A stretch of 64,000 nt of DNA, taken from assembly GCA_903828595.1 (NCBI GenBank), contig CAIKMS010000007.1, forward strand, positions 1-64,000, written 5' to 3'. The stretch's first letter is position 1; each line of letters opens with the position of its first letter. This DNA comes from an uncultured Pseudomonadota bacterium. GTDB lineage: Bacteria; Pseudomonadota; Gammaproteobacteria; Steroidobacterales; Steroidobacteraceae. Below are positions 34,278 to 44,212 of the stretch, piece by piece. The translations under genes and the position numbers were made by a program. The notes below the pieces were generated by a model. That model was not told the DNA's origin, made no database searches, and saw only the letters and a list, made by a program, of their open reading frames with translations.

Positions 34278-34970
34278 TTAACGCTCGACGAGTCGCCCCT
34301 CTTGAAGTACGACGGTACGCCCCATCCGCGCGGCCAGCCGTTCGTCGTGAGTCACGATAACCAAACTGGTTCCCAGCTGGCTATTAAGCTCGAGCATTAA
34401 CTCAAAGACGTGTCCGGCATTGCCGCCGTCCAGATTGCCCGTAGGCTCGTCAGCCAACACTAAAGCCGGACGGGTAACCAAAGCACGGGCTACCGCGGCG
34501 CGTTGGCGCTCACCGCCAGATAACTGCGCAGGGCGATGAGACAATCGGCTGCTAAGTCCGACTTTTGAAAGCATATCCTCAGCAGCCGCAAAGGCCTCGC
34601 CAGAACCCATACGGCGCACCAGAAGTGGCATCGCTACGTTCTCCAGCGCGCTGAACTCCGGCAGCAGATGGTGAAACTGATAAACAAAACCCACGGCGCG
34701 ATTGCGTAACTCACCACGTGCCGAGTCACTCAAATCCGACATCACCTGGCCATTAATTTTTACTCGCCCCGAACTGGGTAAATCCAGCCCGCCTAGCAAT
34801 TGCAGCAAGGTGGTCTTACCCGACCCGGAGGCACCGACTATCGCAATTCGCTCGGCTGTCTTGACGGTGAGCGAAACTCCCGTGAGCACATCCAGCCGAA
34901 CAGGACCCTGTTGAAAGCTCTTCGTTACCGAATCCGCATGCAGCGTTGGAACATCCAACTCAGACGTCAT
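34278..34970 (-). CDS. lolD: lipoprotein-releasing ABC transporter ATP-binding subunit LolD
   Basis: ATPase that powers extraction of outer-membrane lipoproteins by LolCE. It has the Walker A GASGSGKTT, the LolD-specific LGFVYQ-type segment (here VGFVYQFHHLLPEFSALENV), LSGGERQR and LVLADEPTGNLD. The length of 230 aa is normal. It overlaps the end of the upstream permease gene by 11 bases. Confidence 0.96.
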   Translation of the reverse strand: MTSELDVPTLHADSVTKSFQQGPVRLDVLTGVSLTVKTAERIAIVGASGSGKTTLLQLLGGLDLPSSGRVKINGQVMSDLSDSARGELRNRAVGFVYQFHHLLPEFSALENVAMPLLVRRMGSGEAFAAAEDMLSKVGLSSRLSHRPAQLSGGERQRAAVARALVTRPALVLADEPTGNLDGGNAGHVFELMLELNSQLGTSLVIVTHDERLAARMGRTVVLQEGRLVER

Positions 34971-36222
34971 GACGTAAAGCCTCCGCCGGCAAGGTGCGTG
35001 CCGCCCACCAGGCCGGAAATAGAGTAGACAAACAAGCCAAAAGAAATGAAATCACGGCAATTTTCCAAACATCACTTAAGCGAATACGCGCCGGCAACTC
35101 ATCAATGAAATACACGCGCGCGTCAATCAATGTCACCCCAAGAATATGTTCTAGCCCATGAACCAGTTCGGTGATGTGAGCCGAGACCAGGCAGCCTAAG
35201 CCAACGCCGAGGACCGTGCCCATTAAACCAATAGCCGTGCCTTGCGCGAAAAACGTTAGCAGCAAACGTCTGGGCGAAAAGCCCAAGGTGCGTAAAATAG
35301 CGATGTCATGACGCTTCTCCCGGACCAGCATCACTAAGGTAGACACAATATTAAAAGCAGCAACCGCAACGATGAGTAACAAGATCACAAACATGATGGA
35401 TTTCGTCGTTGCTATAGACTGGAAAAAATTAGCATGCGCACGCGTCCAGTCATTGACGTAATAGCCACCGCCAAGTTCAACGGCAACCTCGCGCACTATA
35501 CGTGGCGCTTGATAGGGATCATCAAGTCGCAAACGTAAGCCACTCACCGTATCCCCCATACGATACAGGTGACTGGCATCTACTCTATTAATGTAGGCAA
35601 TATGACGGTCATACTCATACATCCCCGAGTCAAAGATACCGCTCACCACCAACCGCCGCGTACGCGGAATGACTCCCGCAGGACTCGCGGTGCCTTGCGG
35701 CGTAAAAAGCATCAGGCGATCTCCGAGCTTAACGCCCAGTGCCTGCGCCAACGACCGCCCCAGAACCACCCGGTAGCTGCCTGCCTCTAAGGAGTCTAAA
35801 TGACCCGAAATCAGCTTCGAGGCGACATTGGATACGCGTCCTTCGTCACCTGGATCAATGCCCTTTACTTGCGCGCCACTGACTTGAGTGCCAGCCACCA
35901 ACAAGGATTGGCTCTCGATAAAAGGAGCGCAGGCTGCCACACCCGGGTGTGCACAGGCGCTGTCCTGAAGTTTGGGCCAATCCGCCAGTCCACCGTCCAG
36001 ACCGGTCAACGTCGCGTGCGCGGTCATATCCAGGATACGACTGCGAAGCTCATCCTCAAAACCGTTCATCACGGATAAAACGATAATTAAAACGGCCACA
36101 CCAATGGCGATGCCGAACATGCCGATGAATGCAATAAAGGACAAAAAACCGTTATCGGTACGGGCTCGCAGATAGCGTGAGGCCAAGCGCAACTCTAACG
36201 GCCAGTTAGCGCGGTTACTCAT
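34960..36222 (-). CDS. lolE: lipoprotein-releasing system permease, LolE-position paralog
   Basis: Inner-membrane permease with an N-terminal helix (FLSFIAFIGMFGIAIGVAVLIIVLSVMNGFEDELR), a large periplasmic domain, and three C-terminal helices of the MacB/FtsX type. ATG 36222 is chosen: its codon overlaps the stop of the first permease (ATGAGTAA) and a GAGG site is 8 bases upstream. It is 420 aa. Which of the two paralogs is LolC and which LolE cannot be settled by eye; this name follows gene order. Confidence 0.88.
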   Translation of the reverse strand: MSNRANWPLELRLASRYLRARTDNGFLSFIAFIGMFGIAIGVAVLIIVLSVMNGFEDELRSRILDMTAHATLTGLDGGLADWPKLQDSACAHPGVAACAPFIESQSLLVAGTQVSGAQVKGIDPGDEGRVSNVASKLISGHLDSLEAGSYRVVLGRSLAQALGVKLGDRLMLFTPQGTASPAGVIPRTRRLVVSGIFDSGMYEYDRHIAYINRVDASHLYRMGDTVSGLRLRLDDPYQAPRIVREVAVELGGGYYVNDWTRAHANFFQSIATTKSIMFVILLLIVAVAAFNIVSTLVMLVREKRHDIAILRTLGFSPRRLLLTFFAQGTAIGLMGTVLGVGLGCLVSAHITELVHGLEHILGVTLIDARVYFIDELPARIRLSDVWKIAVISFLLACLSTLFPAWWAARTLPAEALRHDV

Positions 36223-37456
36223 AGCGCAACGCCTCAGCAGGCTGGGTGCGCGCGGCACGCAGGGCCGGATATACCGTAGCCAGCAGGGTCAGCAAAAAGG
36301 CCGCAGTGGCGATTAATATGACATCCGAGGATTCAATAACCGAAGGAATCTTAGTCACGTAGTAAACGTCTGCACTGAAAATCTGAAAGTGCAGCAGCTT
36401 CTGAATGAAAGCCATGATGGGCTCGGCGTAGTAAGCCAGCAACAAGCCTAGCAAAATCCCAAGCGTTGTCCCGGCCCAACCAATGATCAAGCCTTGCGAC
36501 AGGAAGATTCCCACAACGCCTTGTTCGCTTAATCCCAGCGTTCGTAGGATGGCAATATCCGTGCGTTTAGCACGAACCACCATCACCAAGGACGCCACAA
36601 TGTTAAAGGCGGCCACGCCCACAACCAGTAACAGCATAAGGGTCATCATGGTTTTTTCTAGGCGGATGGCGTGAAAGTAGGTGGCGTTCTCCTGCGTCCA
36701 ATCACGCACGATCGTCTGCCCGCCCAATGTCGACGCTACCAGACGCGCTAGGCGCGGCGCTGAGTATAAATCCTGCATTTTCAATCGCAGGCCTTCAGGC
36801 CCGGTACTTGACGTAAAGGCTTGGGCGTCCGCTAAGCAGACCAAGGCTAAGACACCATCATGGTCTTGCAGGCCGACCTCAAAAATTCCGCTAACGGTAA
36901 AACTCCGGATGTGGGGCGTCACATCGCCCGTCTGCGCATCCACTTGCGGAATCATCACGCTAATCTCATCACCGACCGCCACGTTGAGCTGGGAGGCCAG
37001 TCCACGCCCCAGCACGATCCGCTGGCTGCCAGGGCTGAGCTCGCCTAGCGATCCTTCGACCATGCTTTGACTGATTGTCGACACTTGTGGCTCTAAGGAC
37101 GGTTCTATGCCCCGTAACAAGCCGCCGGTCATCTCGTCGCCGTGGGTAAGCAGCGCTTGACGCTCCAGATAAGGCGCAACCCCCACAACCCCCGCCACGG
37201 CCAGAGCAGCCCGTCGCTGGGAGGGCCAGTCCGTCAGGGGCTGGTCCTGACTGACCGTGGCGTGCGCCGATAAACTCACGAGTCGCTCGCGCAATTCAGC
37301 CTCAAATCCGTTCATGACGGACAAAATAGCGATCAGGGCGGCAACGCCTAAGGCCACCCCAAGCAACGAGGCCCAGGTGATAAAGGAGACAAAAAAGCCC
37401 GCCTCGCGCGAACGCGCATAACGCCAGCCTACAAACAGTTCCAAGGGCTTAATCAT
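36215..37456 (-). CDS. lolC: lipoprotein-releasing system permease LolC
   Basis: Paralog of the next gene with the same layout: an N-terminal helix with GVALGVAALIAILSVMNGFEAELRERL, a periplasmic domain, then three C-terminal helices with FNIVASLVMVVRAKRTDIAILRTLG. The length is 413 aa. First gene of a lolC-lolE-lolD operon; the ATPase gene comes last rather than between the permeases as in E. coli. It is divergent from mfd across 120 bases. Confidence 0.9.
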   Translation of the reverse strand: MIKPLELFVGWRYARSREAGFFVSFITWASLLGVALGVAALIAILSVMNGFEAELRERLVSLSAHATVSQDQPLTDWPSQRRAALAVAGVVGVAPYLERQALLTHGDEMTGGLLRGIEPSLEPQVSTISQSMVEGSLGELSPGSQRIVLGRGLASQLNVAVGDEISVMIPQVDAQTGDVTPHIRSFTVSGIFEVGLQDHDGVLALVCLADAQAFTSSTGPEGLRLKMQDLYSAPRLARLVASTLGGQTIVRDWTQENATYFHAIRLEKTMMTLMLLLVVGVAAFNIVASLVMVVRAKRTDIAILRTLGLSEQGVVGIFLSQGLIIGWAGTTLGILLGLLLAYYAEPIMAFIQKLLHFQIFSADVYYVTKIPSVIESSDVILIATAAFLLTLLATVYPALRAARTQPAEALRYE

Positions 37457-37576
37457 GACCGCGGATTAAAGCACAGCCCGAGCGAGAAGGAGCGGCCAGT
37501 CTGTCACGCCGGTGCCTACGCCCCGGGCCGTTTCCCAGGTTTTCAACAAGGCTACTGGGATGACACGTCTACGGGT

Positions 37577-40500
37577 ATGATTGCGCGCCGCGCGGCCAGT
37601 CCTCGCGGCCCTTTACTGCCTAAAACGACCCAGAACCCCACCGTGCACACCGTCCTTAACCCTCGCCTACCCTTGGCCGGCGCCCGAATCGACTGGGGCC
37701 AGCTCTACGGAGCTGGGCTGTCCATGGCTATTGCTGAGGCGGCGCGCAGCCACGTAGGTCCCGTGCTGGTGACCGTTGCCAGTAGCCGGGAAGCCGAGAA
37801 ATTTGCCACGGAGCTGGCATTCTTCGCGCCGGATCTGCCGCTGGTGCCTTTGCCTGATTACGAGACGCTGCCCTACGACGTTTTCTCCCCGCATCCGGAC
37901 ATCACGTCGACCCGTTTAGCGACCCTGGCGCGATTGCCTGATCTGCATCGGGGCATCGTCATCGCCGGTGTCGATGCACTGATCAGCCGCCTGCCGCCCG
38001 CCGCCTACGTCCTGGCTCACACCCTAAATCTCAATGTGGGTGACAAGCTGCATTTGGAAACGCTGCGTGAGCGGCTGGTGCAAGCCGGCTACGCCGCTGT
38101 CAATCAGGTGATAACCCACGGTGAATTTGCGGTACGCGGCTCGCTTTTGGATCTCTATCCGATGGGCAGTGAGCAGCCGTTTAGGATTGATCTTTTTGAT
38201 GATGTGATCGACAGCATCCGCACCTTTGATCCGGAGACCCAACGCAGTCTTGAAAAAGAGCCGTCGATCCGCTTGCTACCGGCCCGTGAGTTCCCACTCA
38301 CACCAGATGCCATAAAAGAATTTCGTCTGCGATACCGCGCCCGCTTTGAAGGTGACGTCACTCGCTCGCAGGTCTATAAGAGCGTTAGCGAAGGTAACCC
38401 CGTGGGTGGGATTGAGTATTACCTGCCGCTGTTTTTCCCAAGTCTATACACGCTGTTTGATTATCTTCCAGCCAGTACTTTATTAATTGATACCGCGTCG
38501 CTGAGCCAAACCCTGCCGCAGACTTTGGCCGACATTGCAGAGCGCTATGAGCAGCGCCGTCATGACATCGAGCGCCCCATCTTGGCACCCGATGAGATAT
38601 TCGTAACGGTTGATGAACTCAATGCCTTAAGCCAGAGCAAGTCGACCATTGTGGCTTCAGCGGCCAAGGTAGAGCCTTTCAGCGCGGCCAGCCAAGGCCA
38701 TGACTTTTACAACTTCAGCCTGATCCCGGCGCCGGCCTTGCGCGTGGACCCACGGGTAACGCCAGCGGCCGGAGCCCTTATTCGCTGGTTGGGAGATTTT
38801 CAGGGCCGCACTCTGATCGCAGCGGAATCGCTAGGCAGACGTGAAGTTATTCTCGAGATTTTGCGCTCATTTAAGCTTTCCCCCCTGGCCGTCAACACGT
38901 GGGAGGAGTTTTTAAACACTGACGCAACGCTGTGCATCACCGTGGCTGGCACGGTAGCAGGTCTCATCGCCCCGGATGCGCACCTGGCGATCATTGGCGA
39001 AGAACAACTGTACGGGGAACGTGCCCGCCAGGAGCGGCGTAGGCGACGTTCGGAACGTGATCCAGAACAGATCTTACGCGAGCTAAAGGATCTGACCATC
39101 GGTGCGCCGGTGGTCCATGAAGATCACGGCTGCGGGCGTTATCAAGGATTGAAAACGCTGGATATAGATGGGCAGGCCGCTGAGTTCTTGGTCTTAGAGT
39201 ACTTAGGCGGCGACAAGCTTTATGTACCGGTTACAGCCCTTTCTAGGGTTGCACGCTACACCGGCGCGGCACCCGAGGCCGCACCGTTGCATAAATTGGG
39301 TGGCCAGGAATGGCAAAAGGCCAGAAAAAAGGCCGCTGCACGTATTCGCGACGTAGCTGCCGAGTTGCTTGATCTGTACGCGCGGCGTGCGGCGCGCCAA
39401 GGCGTCAGCCTGTCGGCCAAGGATCAAGAGTACGCGGCGTTTCAGGCAGGCTTTGCCTTTGATGAAACCGAGGATCAGGAGTCCGCCATTGCCGCGGTAC
39501 TCAATGATCTAAAATTAGACAAACCCATGGACCGAGTGGTCTGTGGTGATGTGGGTTTTGGCAAGACCGAAGTGGCGTTGCGTGCCGCCTTTGTAGCCGT
39601 ACAAGCCGGCAAGCAAGTAGCCGTATTAGTGCCAACCACCTTACTCGCTGAGCAACACTATCAAACCTTTGCCGATCGCTTTGCGGACTGGCCAGTTCGC
39701 GTTGCCAGCCTGTCCCGTTTTCGTTCGGGTAAAGAATCGCAAGCGATCCTACAGGGTGTCACCGCCGGTACCGTTGATATCGTTGTTGCTACGCACCGAC
39801 TTTTACAAAATGACATCGCCTTCAAAGATCTGGGCCTGATCATCGTTGACGAAGAACATCGTTTTGGCGTCCGCGACAAGGAAAAACTAAAAAGGTTGCG
39901 CGCCGACGTCGACGTGCTCACCTTAACGGCAACGCCTATTCCTCGTACGCTGAATATGGCACTGGGCGGCTTGCGCGATTTATCGCTGATCACCACCCCG
40001 CCTGCCGAGCGAGTTGCAGTACAGACCTTTGTTATGGAATGGAACGACGCGGCCGTCAGAGAGGCCTGCCTGCGTGAAATTCGCCGTGGTGGCCAGATCT
40101 ATTTCCTGCATAACTCCGTCGAGACGATTGAGAAAAAAGCCGCTGAACTGCGCCGTTTGCTGCCTGAAGCCGATGTGCGCGTGGGCCATGGCCAAATGCG
40201 CGAGAGGGATCTCGAGCAATTGATGCTCGACTTCCACCATCGGCGTTTCAATCTTTTAGTCTGTACCACGATTATTGAAAGCGGTATCGACGTACCTACG
40301 GCGAACACTATTTTAATCGACCGGGGCGATCGCTTTGGGTTAGCCCAGCTCCATCAGCTAAGGGGCCGAGTCGGGCGTTCGCATCATCGTGCGTACTGCT
40401 ACATTATTCGCCCACCGATCCAGGCACTGACTGACGACGCTAAGAAGCGTCTTGATGCTATTGAATCGCTCGACGAGCTGGGTGCTGGATTTGTTCTGGC

Positions 40501-41101
40501 CACGCATGACTTAGAGATTCGTGGTGCTGGTGAACTATTGGGCGACGAGCAGAGCGGTCAGATTACTGAAATTGGCTTTACGCTGTATTTGGAGCTTTTA
40601 GAAAGAGCCGTAAAGGCCTTACAAAATGGCCAGGAGCCAGACCTGGAAAGCCCCTTGCATGCCGGCCCGGAAATCAATTTGAACATTCCCGCGCTGTTGC
40701 CGGATGACTACATTCCCGATGTTCATTTACGTCTGGTTCTTTACAAGCGCATCAGTGCCGCCCCCGACCGGACAGAACTCAACGACTTGAAAGCCGAACT
40801 GGTGGATCGCTTCGGCCCGCTACCGACCGCCGCTCAAGCGCTGTTTCGAGTGACTGCGCTTAAACTCAAAGCCGCGCCCATCGGCATACGGCGCTTGGAA
40901 GTCGGCCCGTTGGGCGGGGTCACCGAATTTAGTGCCGAGCACAAAGTAGACCCGCTCAAAGTTCTACAACTGGTCAGCAAAGAGCCGAAAACCTACCGCC
41001 TTGATGGACCCAACAAATTGCGTTTTGCGGGCAAGTTTGAGCTCAGTGAGAGTCGTTTCGACATTGCTGATCAGGTGCTCACGCGCCTGGGACTGGACTG
41101 A
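37577..41101 (+). CDS. mfd: transcription-repair coupling factor Mfd
   Basis: DNA translocase that removes stalled RNA polymerase and recruits UvrA. UvrB-like N-terminal module with DYETLPYDVFSPHPDI, the RNA polymerase interaction domain with VVHEDHGCGRYQGL, and an SF2 helicase core with Walker A GDVGFGKTEVALRAA, DEEH box and the TRG motif region. It ends with a TRCF C-terminal domain. The length of 1174 aa fits. ATG 37577 is used; GTG 37643 (HTVLNPRLPLAG) would remove 22 poorly conserved residues. Confidence 0.97.
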   Translation: MIARRAASPRGPLLPKTTQNPTVHTVLNPRLPLAGARIDWGQLYGAGLSMAIAEAARSHVGPVLVTVASSREAEKFATELAFFAPDLPLVPLPDYETLPYDVFSPHPDITSTRLATLARLPDLHRGIVIAGVDALISRLPPAAYVLAHTLNLNVGDKLHLETLRERLVQAGYAAVNQVITHGEFAVRGSLLDLYPMGSEQPFRIDLFDDVIDSIRTFDPETQRSLEKEPSIRLLPAREFPLTPDAIKEFRLRYRARFEGDVTRSQVYKSVSEGNPVGGIEYYLPLFFPSLYTLFDYLPASTLLIDTASLSQTLPQTLADIAERYEQRRHDIERPILAPDEIFVTVDELNALSQSKSTIVASAAKVEPFSAASQGHDFYNFSLIPAPALRVDPRVTPAAGALIRWLGDFQGRTLIAAESLGRREVILEILRSFKLSPLAVNTWEEFLNTDATLCITVAGTVAGLIAPDAHLAIIGEEQLYGERARQERRRRRSERDPEQILRELKDLTIGAPVVHEDHGCGRYQGLKTLDIDGQAAEFLVLEYLGGDKLYVPVTALSRVARYTGAAPEAAPLHKLGGQEWQKARKKAAARIRDVAAELLDLYARRAARQGVSLSAKDQEYAAFQAGFAFDETEDQESAIAAVLNDLKLDKPMDRVVCGDVGFGKTEVALRAAFVAVQAGKQVAVLVPTTLLAEQHYQTFADRFADWPVRVASLSRFRSGKESQAILQGVTAGTVDIVVATHRLLQNDIAFKDLGLIIVDEEHRFGVRDKEKLKRLRADVDVLTLTATPIPRTLNMALGGLRDLSLITTPPAERVAVQTFVMEWNDAAVREACLREIRRGGQIYFLHNSVETIEKKAAELRRLLPEADVRVGHGQMRERDLEQLMLDFHHRRFNLLVCTTIIESGIDVPTANTILIDRGDRFGLAQLHQLRGRVGRSHHRAYCYIIRPPIQALTDDAKKRLDAIESLDELGAGFVLATHDLEIRGAGELLGDEQSGQITEIGFTLYLELLERAVKALQNGQEPDLESPLHAGPEINLNIPALLPDDYIPDVHLRLVLYKRISAAPDRTELNDLKAELVDRFGPLPTAAQALFRVTALKLKAAPIGIRRLEVGPLGGVTEFSAEHKVDPLKVLQLVSKEPKTYRLDGPNKLRFAGKFELSESRFDIADQVLTRLGLD

Positions 41102-41130
41102 CGCCTTAGCCGATGACCTGAGGTAAACTG

Positions 41131-41661
41131 ATGCCTGTGAAGCGATCCACCTCTCTGCTGTTAGCCCGCCGCGAATTTGTTCTGGGCCTGCTGGCGTTAC
41201 CTGCAGTCGCTCAATCGGCTGCCCCTATAGCCGGCTCCCCCGACTCGGGTCATCTGCTGTTAGAGGCGGTATTCTTTCGTCAAGCAACGCCCAAAAGCGG
41301 CAAGCCAACGGCACCGGTGGCCAACGCGACAGCCAACGCAACCCTGACGCCCTTACTGGCCGGTCTGCGTCGGGCCGGCTATCCCCTGCTGGGCCAGTTA
41401 GCTATCCATTTGCCGGTTGCCGCCGGTGCCACGGGAGTAATAAAGCTGGAGGAGAGTCTGCCCGGCGCCGGCCTGGTCGGCCGCTTATCGCTAGCACGCA
41501 GTCAGTTACTCACCATCCAGCTCAACGCCCACTGCGAAGATTGTCGCACCACGGACGACATTGACGAGCATCGGCGAGTCAAGTTCGGTGAGCGACACTA
41601 TTTCGATAGCCCGGTGATCGGTGCCATCTTGAGTGTTAACCCGCTAACCGGCGAGTCGTAA
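41131..41661 (+). CDS. CsiV-like periplasmic protein
   Basis: The product is 176 aa with an N-terminal signal sequence (EFVLGLLALPAVAQSA). The VEVIVF-type strand seen in the family is present as LLLEAVFFRQA, and the end carries HRRVKFGERHYFDSPVIGAILSVNPL. This resembles CsiV, a periplasmic protein that supports LpoA and peptidoglycan synthesis and is encoded just after mfd in pseudomonads. Position (30 bases after mfd) and C-terminal pattern support it; the middle is divergent and Ala/Thr-rich. Confidence 0.7.
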   Translation: MPVKRSTSLLLARREFVLGLLALPAVAQSAAPIAGSPDSGHLLLEAVFFRQATPKSGKPTAPVANATANATLTPLLAGLRRAGYPLLGQLAIHLPVAAGATGVIKLEESLPGAGLVGRLSLARSQLLTIQLNAHCEDCRTTDDIDEHRRVKFGERHYFDSPVIGAILSVNPLTGES

Positions 41662-41683
41662 ACGCTAAGCCTATACAGCCGAC

Positions 41684-42592
41684 CTAATCAGCAGGCCAAC
41701 ACACTAAGCTGGCGCGATTACGGCCACCCTCACGGCTTTGCTGTAATGCCACTTTAGCATCAGTGAGCATCTGCTCTGGTGTGCGTTTAACGCCCGCGTC
41801 GCGTTTAGGACTCCAGTGTGTCAGGCCGATACTGAGGCTAACTGTTGACGATACGCCGGAGCGTGGGTGATGAATGTGCAGATCACGTACGCGCGCGGCT
41901 AATTGCCCTGCATGAACCAAGGCCTGAGCCGGAGTCTGTCCGATCCCTAGAGCCATAAAGGTTCCTCCCTCGCTGCGGGCCAGTAAGTCACTGCCGCGTC
42001 GCAGGCCGCTTTTAAGCGCACGCCCGACCATCTTAATCAGACCATCTCCGGCATCCCGTCCAAAGGTATTGTTGTAAGCACCCAAGGCATCAATATCCAG
42101 TATCAACAGCAGTAGAGCATGCTTATCGCGAGCGGCAATCTGGAAGTCTCGGATAAAAAATTCTTTGAATAGATCCTCGTGCAGCAAACCGGTGAGGCGA
42201 TCATCGCGCACGATCAGCGGGCGACTCATAGCCGGTAGCGCCTGCTCGATCTCGGGCACCACTGCCTCAAGCCCAATCAGATAGCGGGCACTGCCCGCCG
42301 GAGAGGGCAAGGGCATCAACTGCATATTGATCGGTCGGTCACCCAACGTCACCGACAAGGTCACCGGTTGTTTGGCCGATACCCGTAGCAAAAAATCAGC
42401 CATTTGGGCGCCGCCCGGCGGCCAACCCAATAGTGAGGCCAAGGGGCGTGGCCCCATCAGCCCTCCCCCCGCGCCTGCAGGCACCGCGTTCGCATAAAAC
42501 ACCGTAGGCTCTGATTGATTCAAATCAATCAACAGAACCCCGCGCGGCAAATACGCCAGCAACGCAAGCACTAACTCAGGCGAAAGATCCAT
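41684..42592 (-). CDS. PAS-like protein with degenerate GGDEF domain
   Basis: The product is 302 aa. Residues about 1-120 look like a PAS sensor module; about 130-300 match the GGDEF fold with DRLTGLLHEDLF and LLILDIDALGAYNNTFGRDAGD. The signature loop reads RGSD-LLARS-EGGTF: the catalytic GG(D/E)EF is changed to EGGTF, losing the metal-binding acidic pair, while the RxxD inhibitory c-di-GMP site exactly five residues before it is intact. It is therefore probably not a cyclase but could bind c-di-GMP. It starts one base after nagZ ends, in an operon with nagZ and the CYTH gene. Confidence 0.85.
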   Translation of the reverse strand: MDLSPELVLALLAYLPRGVLLIDLNQSEPTVFYANAVPAGAGGGLMGPRPLASLLGWPPGGAQMADFLLRVSAKQPVTLSVTLGDRPINMQLMPLPSPAGSARYLIGLEAVVPEIEQALPAMSRPLIVRDDRLTGLLHEDLFKEFFIRDFQIAARDKHALLLLILDIDALGAYNNTFGRDAGDGLIKMVGRALKSGLRRGSDLLARSEGGTFMALGIGQTPAQALVHAGQLAARVRDLHIHHPRSGVSSTVSLSIGLTHWSPKRDAGVKRTPEQMLTDAKVALQQSREGGRNRASLVCWPAD

Positions 42593-42593
42593 C

Positions 42594-43658
42594 TCAGCTA
42601 TCCGGCCGAGTTAGCATCAAATCCGGCGGCGCCTGCATCAAAGCCGCAACGGTCGCAGCGCAGCGCTGCCACTGAGCTGAATCACGCAACTGAGCACGTG
42701 CCTGCTCCGTACTGGCACCCCGTCCGTGTAAGCGCGCCAGTCGCAAAGCACGCACGGGCTCTAATTGCACCGCGTCGCTGTCCAAAACCTTGATGACCGA
42801 CGCACGGTCATTACAAACAGGCAACACATCGCAGCCAGCATCATAGGCAAGCCGTGCCCGCTGTACGATGTCACCGAAGGCGGCAGCTCCTGCCATACTC
42901 AGATCGTCTGCAAACACCGCGCCACGAAAATCGAGCTCTTTACGCAAAATTTGGGTAATCCAGCGCCTCGACAGACTAGCGGGAAGTTCATCAACCTCAG
43001 GGAAAACCACGTGCGCGGCCATGATGGAGGGCAGGCCGTTCGCGATGAGATATCGATAGGGCTTAAGGTCATTGTCCAGATCAGCAAATTCGCGGCGATC
43101 CGTGGGCAATGCAATATGGCTGTCAGCGACCACCGCTCCATGGCCAGGAAAGTGCTTGGCCGTAGCAGCCATCCCCGCCTCACGCATGCCAGCCATTACG
43201 CCAGCGGTTACCACGCAAACGGCTTCGGCATTTTTATGCGCTGATCGATCACCGATGATTTCTGACACGCCGTAGTCCAGATCGACCACCGGCGCAAAAG
43301 CAATATCCACACCGATCACACGCAATTCAGCAGCGAGCAGCCAACCTACTTGTCTGGCCAGATCACGCACCTGATGCTTATCACGGTTGTATTCACGACC
43401 CAGAGCACGCAACGGCGGCAGGCGCGTAAATCCCTCACGAAAGCGTTGAACGCGTCCGCCTTCATGATCTACCGCGATTAAAAGCGGTGGCCGGCGCAGC
43501 GCCCGGATCTCATCCACCAACTGGGTCACCTGGGCGACATTTTCGTAGTTTCGACTGAACAAAATGACAGACCCAACCAGTGGGTGCTCCAGGATATCTC
43601 TATCTTCCGGCAGCAGTGACTTACCGGGCACATCGACCATTAAAGGACCCAAAGTCAT
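42594..43658 (-). CDS. nagZ: beta-N-acetylglucosaminidase NagZ
   Basis: Cytosolic family 3 glycosidase that trims GlcNAc from anhydromuropeptides in cell-wall recycling. It has LLIAVDHEGGRVQRFREGFTRLPP, the catalytic-loop motif AATAKHFPGHGAVVADSH, and the nucleophile Asp in FADDLSM. The length of 354 aa is slightly long. Its start overlaps the CYTH gene stop by 4 bases. Confidence 0.95.
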   Translation of the reverse strand: MTLGPLMVDVPGKSLLPEDRDILEHPLVGSVILFSRNYENVAQVTQLVDEIRALRRPPLLIAVDHEGGRVQRFREGFTRLPPLRALGREYNRDKHQVRDLARQVGWLLAAELRVIGVDIAFAPVVDLDYGVSEIIGDRSAHKNAEAVCVVTAGVMAGMREAGMAATAKHFPGHGAVVADSHIALPTDRREFADLDNDLKPYRYLIANGLPSIMAAHVVFPEVDELPASLSRRWITQILRKELDFRGAVFADDLSMAGAAAFGDIVQRARLAYDAGCDVLPVCNDRASVIKVLDSDAVQLEPVRALRLARLHGRGASTEQARAQLRDSAQWQRCAATVAALMQAPPDLMLTRPDS

Positions 43659-44158
43659 GACCTACCCCTTAACCCCTGTTGCTCGTCAGTGCTCCACAAA
43701 CTGTACGGCCGAGCGCCCAATCTAAAATTGTAGTAGCGCTGCTCGTGCGTGACCTCTATACCCAGCCATGCGGGCCGCGCAAAGACCTCATCGACCGCAG
43801 ATAACTCGATCTCAGCTACAATCAGACCCGCGTTATCACCTAAAAACTCATCGATCTCCCAAAGATGACTGCCGATTGTCACGTGATGACGGACCTTATC
43901 AAGCAGCGGCTTCTCACACAAATGCTCCAGCATTTGGCTCGCGTCGCTCACCGGAATCGGGTATTCAAATTCTAAGCGGGCGAGCTGATGAGTCATTGAC
44001 TTGGCACTAAGCCACGCCTGCTCTGCTTTTATACGCACACGCACCGATGCTAACGCCACGTTAGCCAGATAGCCCTGACAAATGCGATCAGACCGGTGCA
44101 CAAGGGCACGCCAGTCATCGTTGGCCAGCAGAAATTTCCTTTCAATCTCAACAGCCAT
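43655..44158 (-). CDS. CYTH domain protein (YgiF/triphosphatase-like)
   Basis: A 167-aa beta-tunnel protein beginning MAVEIERKFLL, the ExExK signature of CYTH triphosphatases and adenylate cyclases. Alternating acidic and basic strands follow (VRVRIKAEQAW, LEFEYPIP, WEIDEFLG, AEIELS). Short stand-alone CYTH proteins generally hydrolyse inorganic triphosphate; the substrate here is not known. It overlaps nagZ by 4 bases. Confidence 0.9.
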   Translation of the reverse strand: MAVEIERKFLLANDDWRALVHRSDRICQGYLANVALASVRVRIKAEQAWLSAKSMTHQLARLEFEYPIPVSDASQMLEHLCEKPLLDKVRHHVTIGSHLWEIDEFLGDNAGLIVAEIELSAVDEVFARPAWLGIEVTHEQRYYNFRLGARPYSLWSTDEQQGLRGRS

Positions 44159-44212
44159 TAAACCAGCACTCCTCTGAACACCCCGCGAGTCTGGGCGATG
44201 CTCTTTAAAAGC

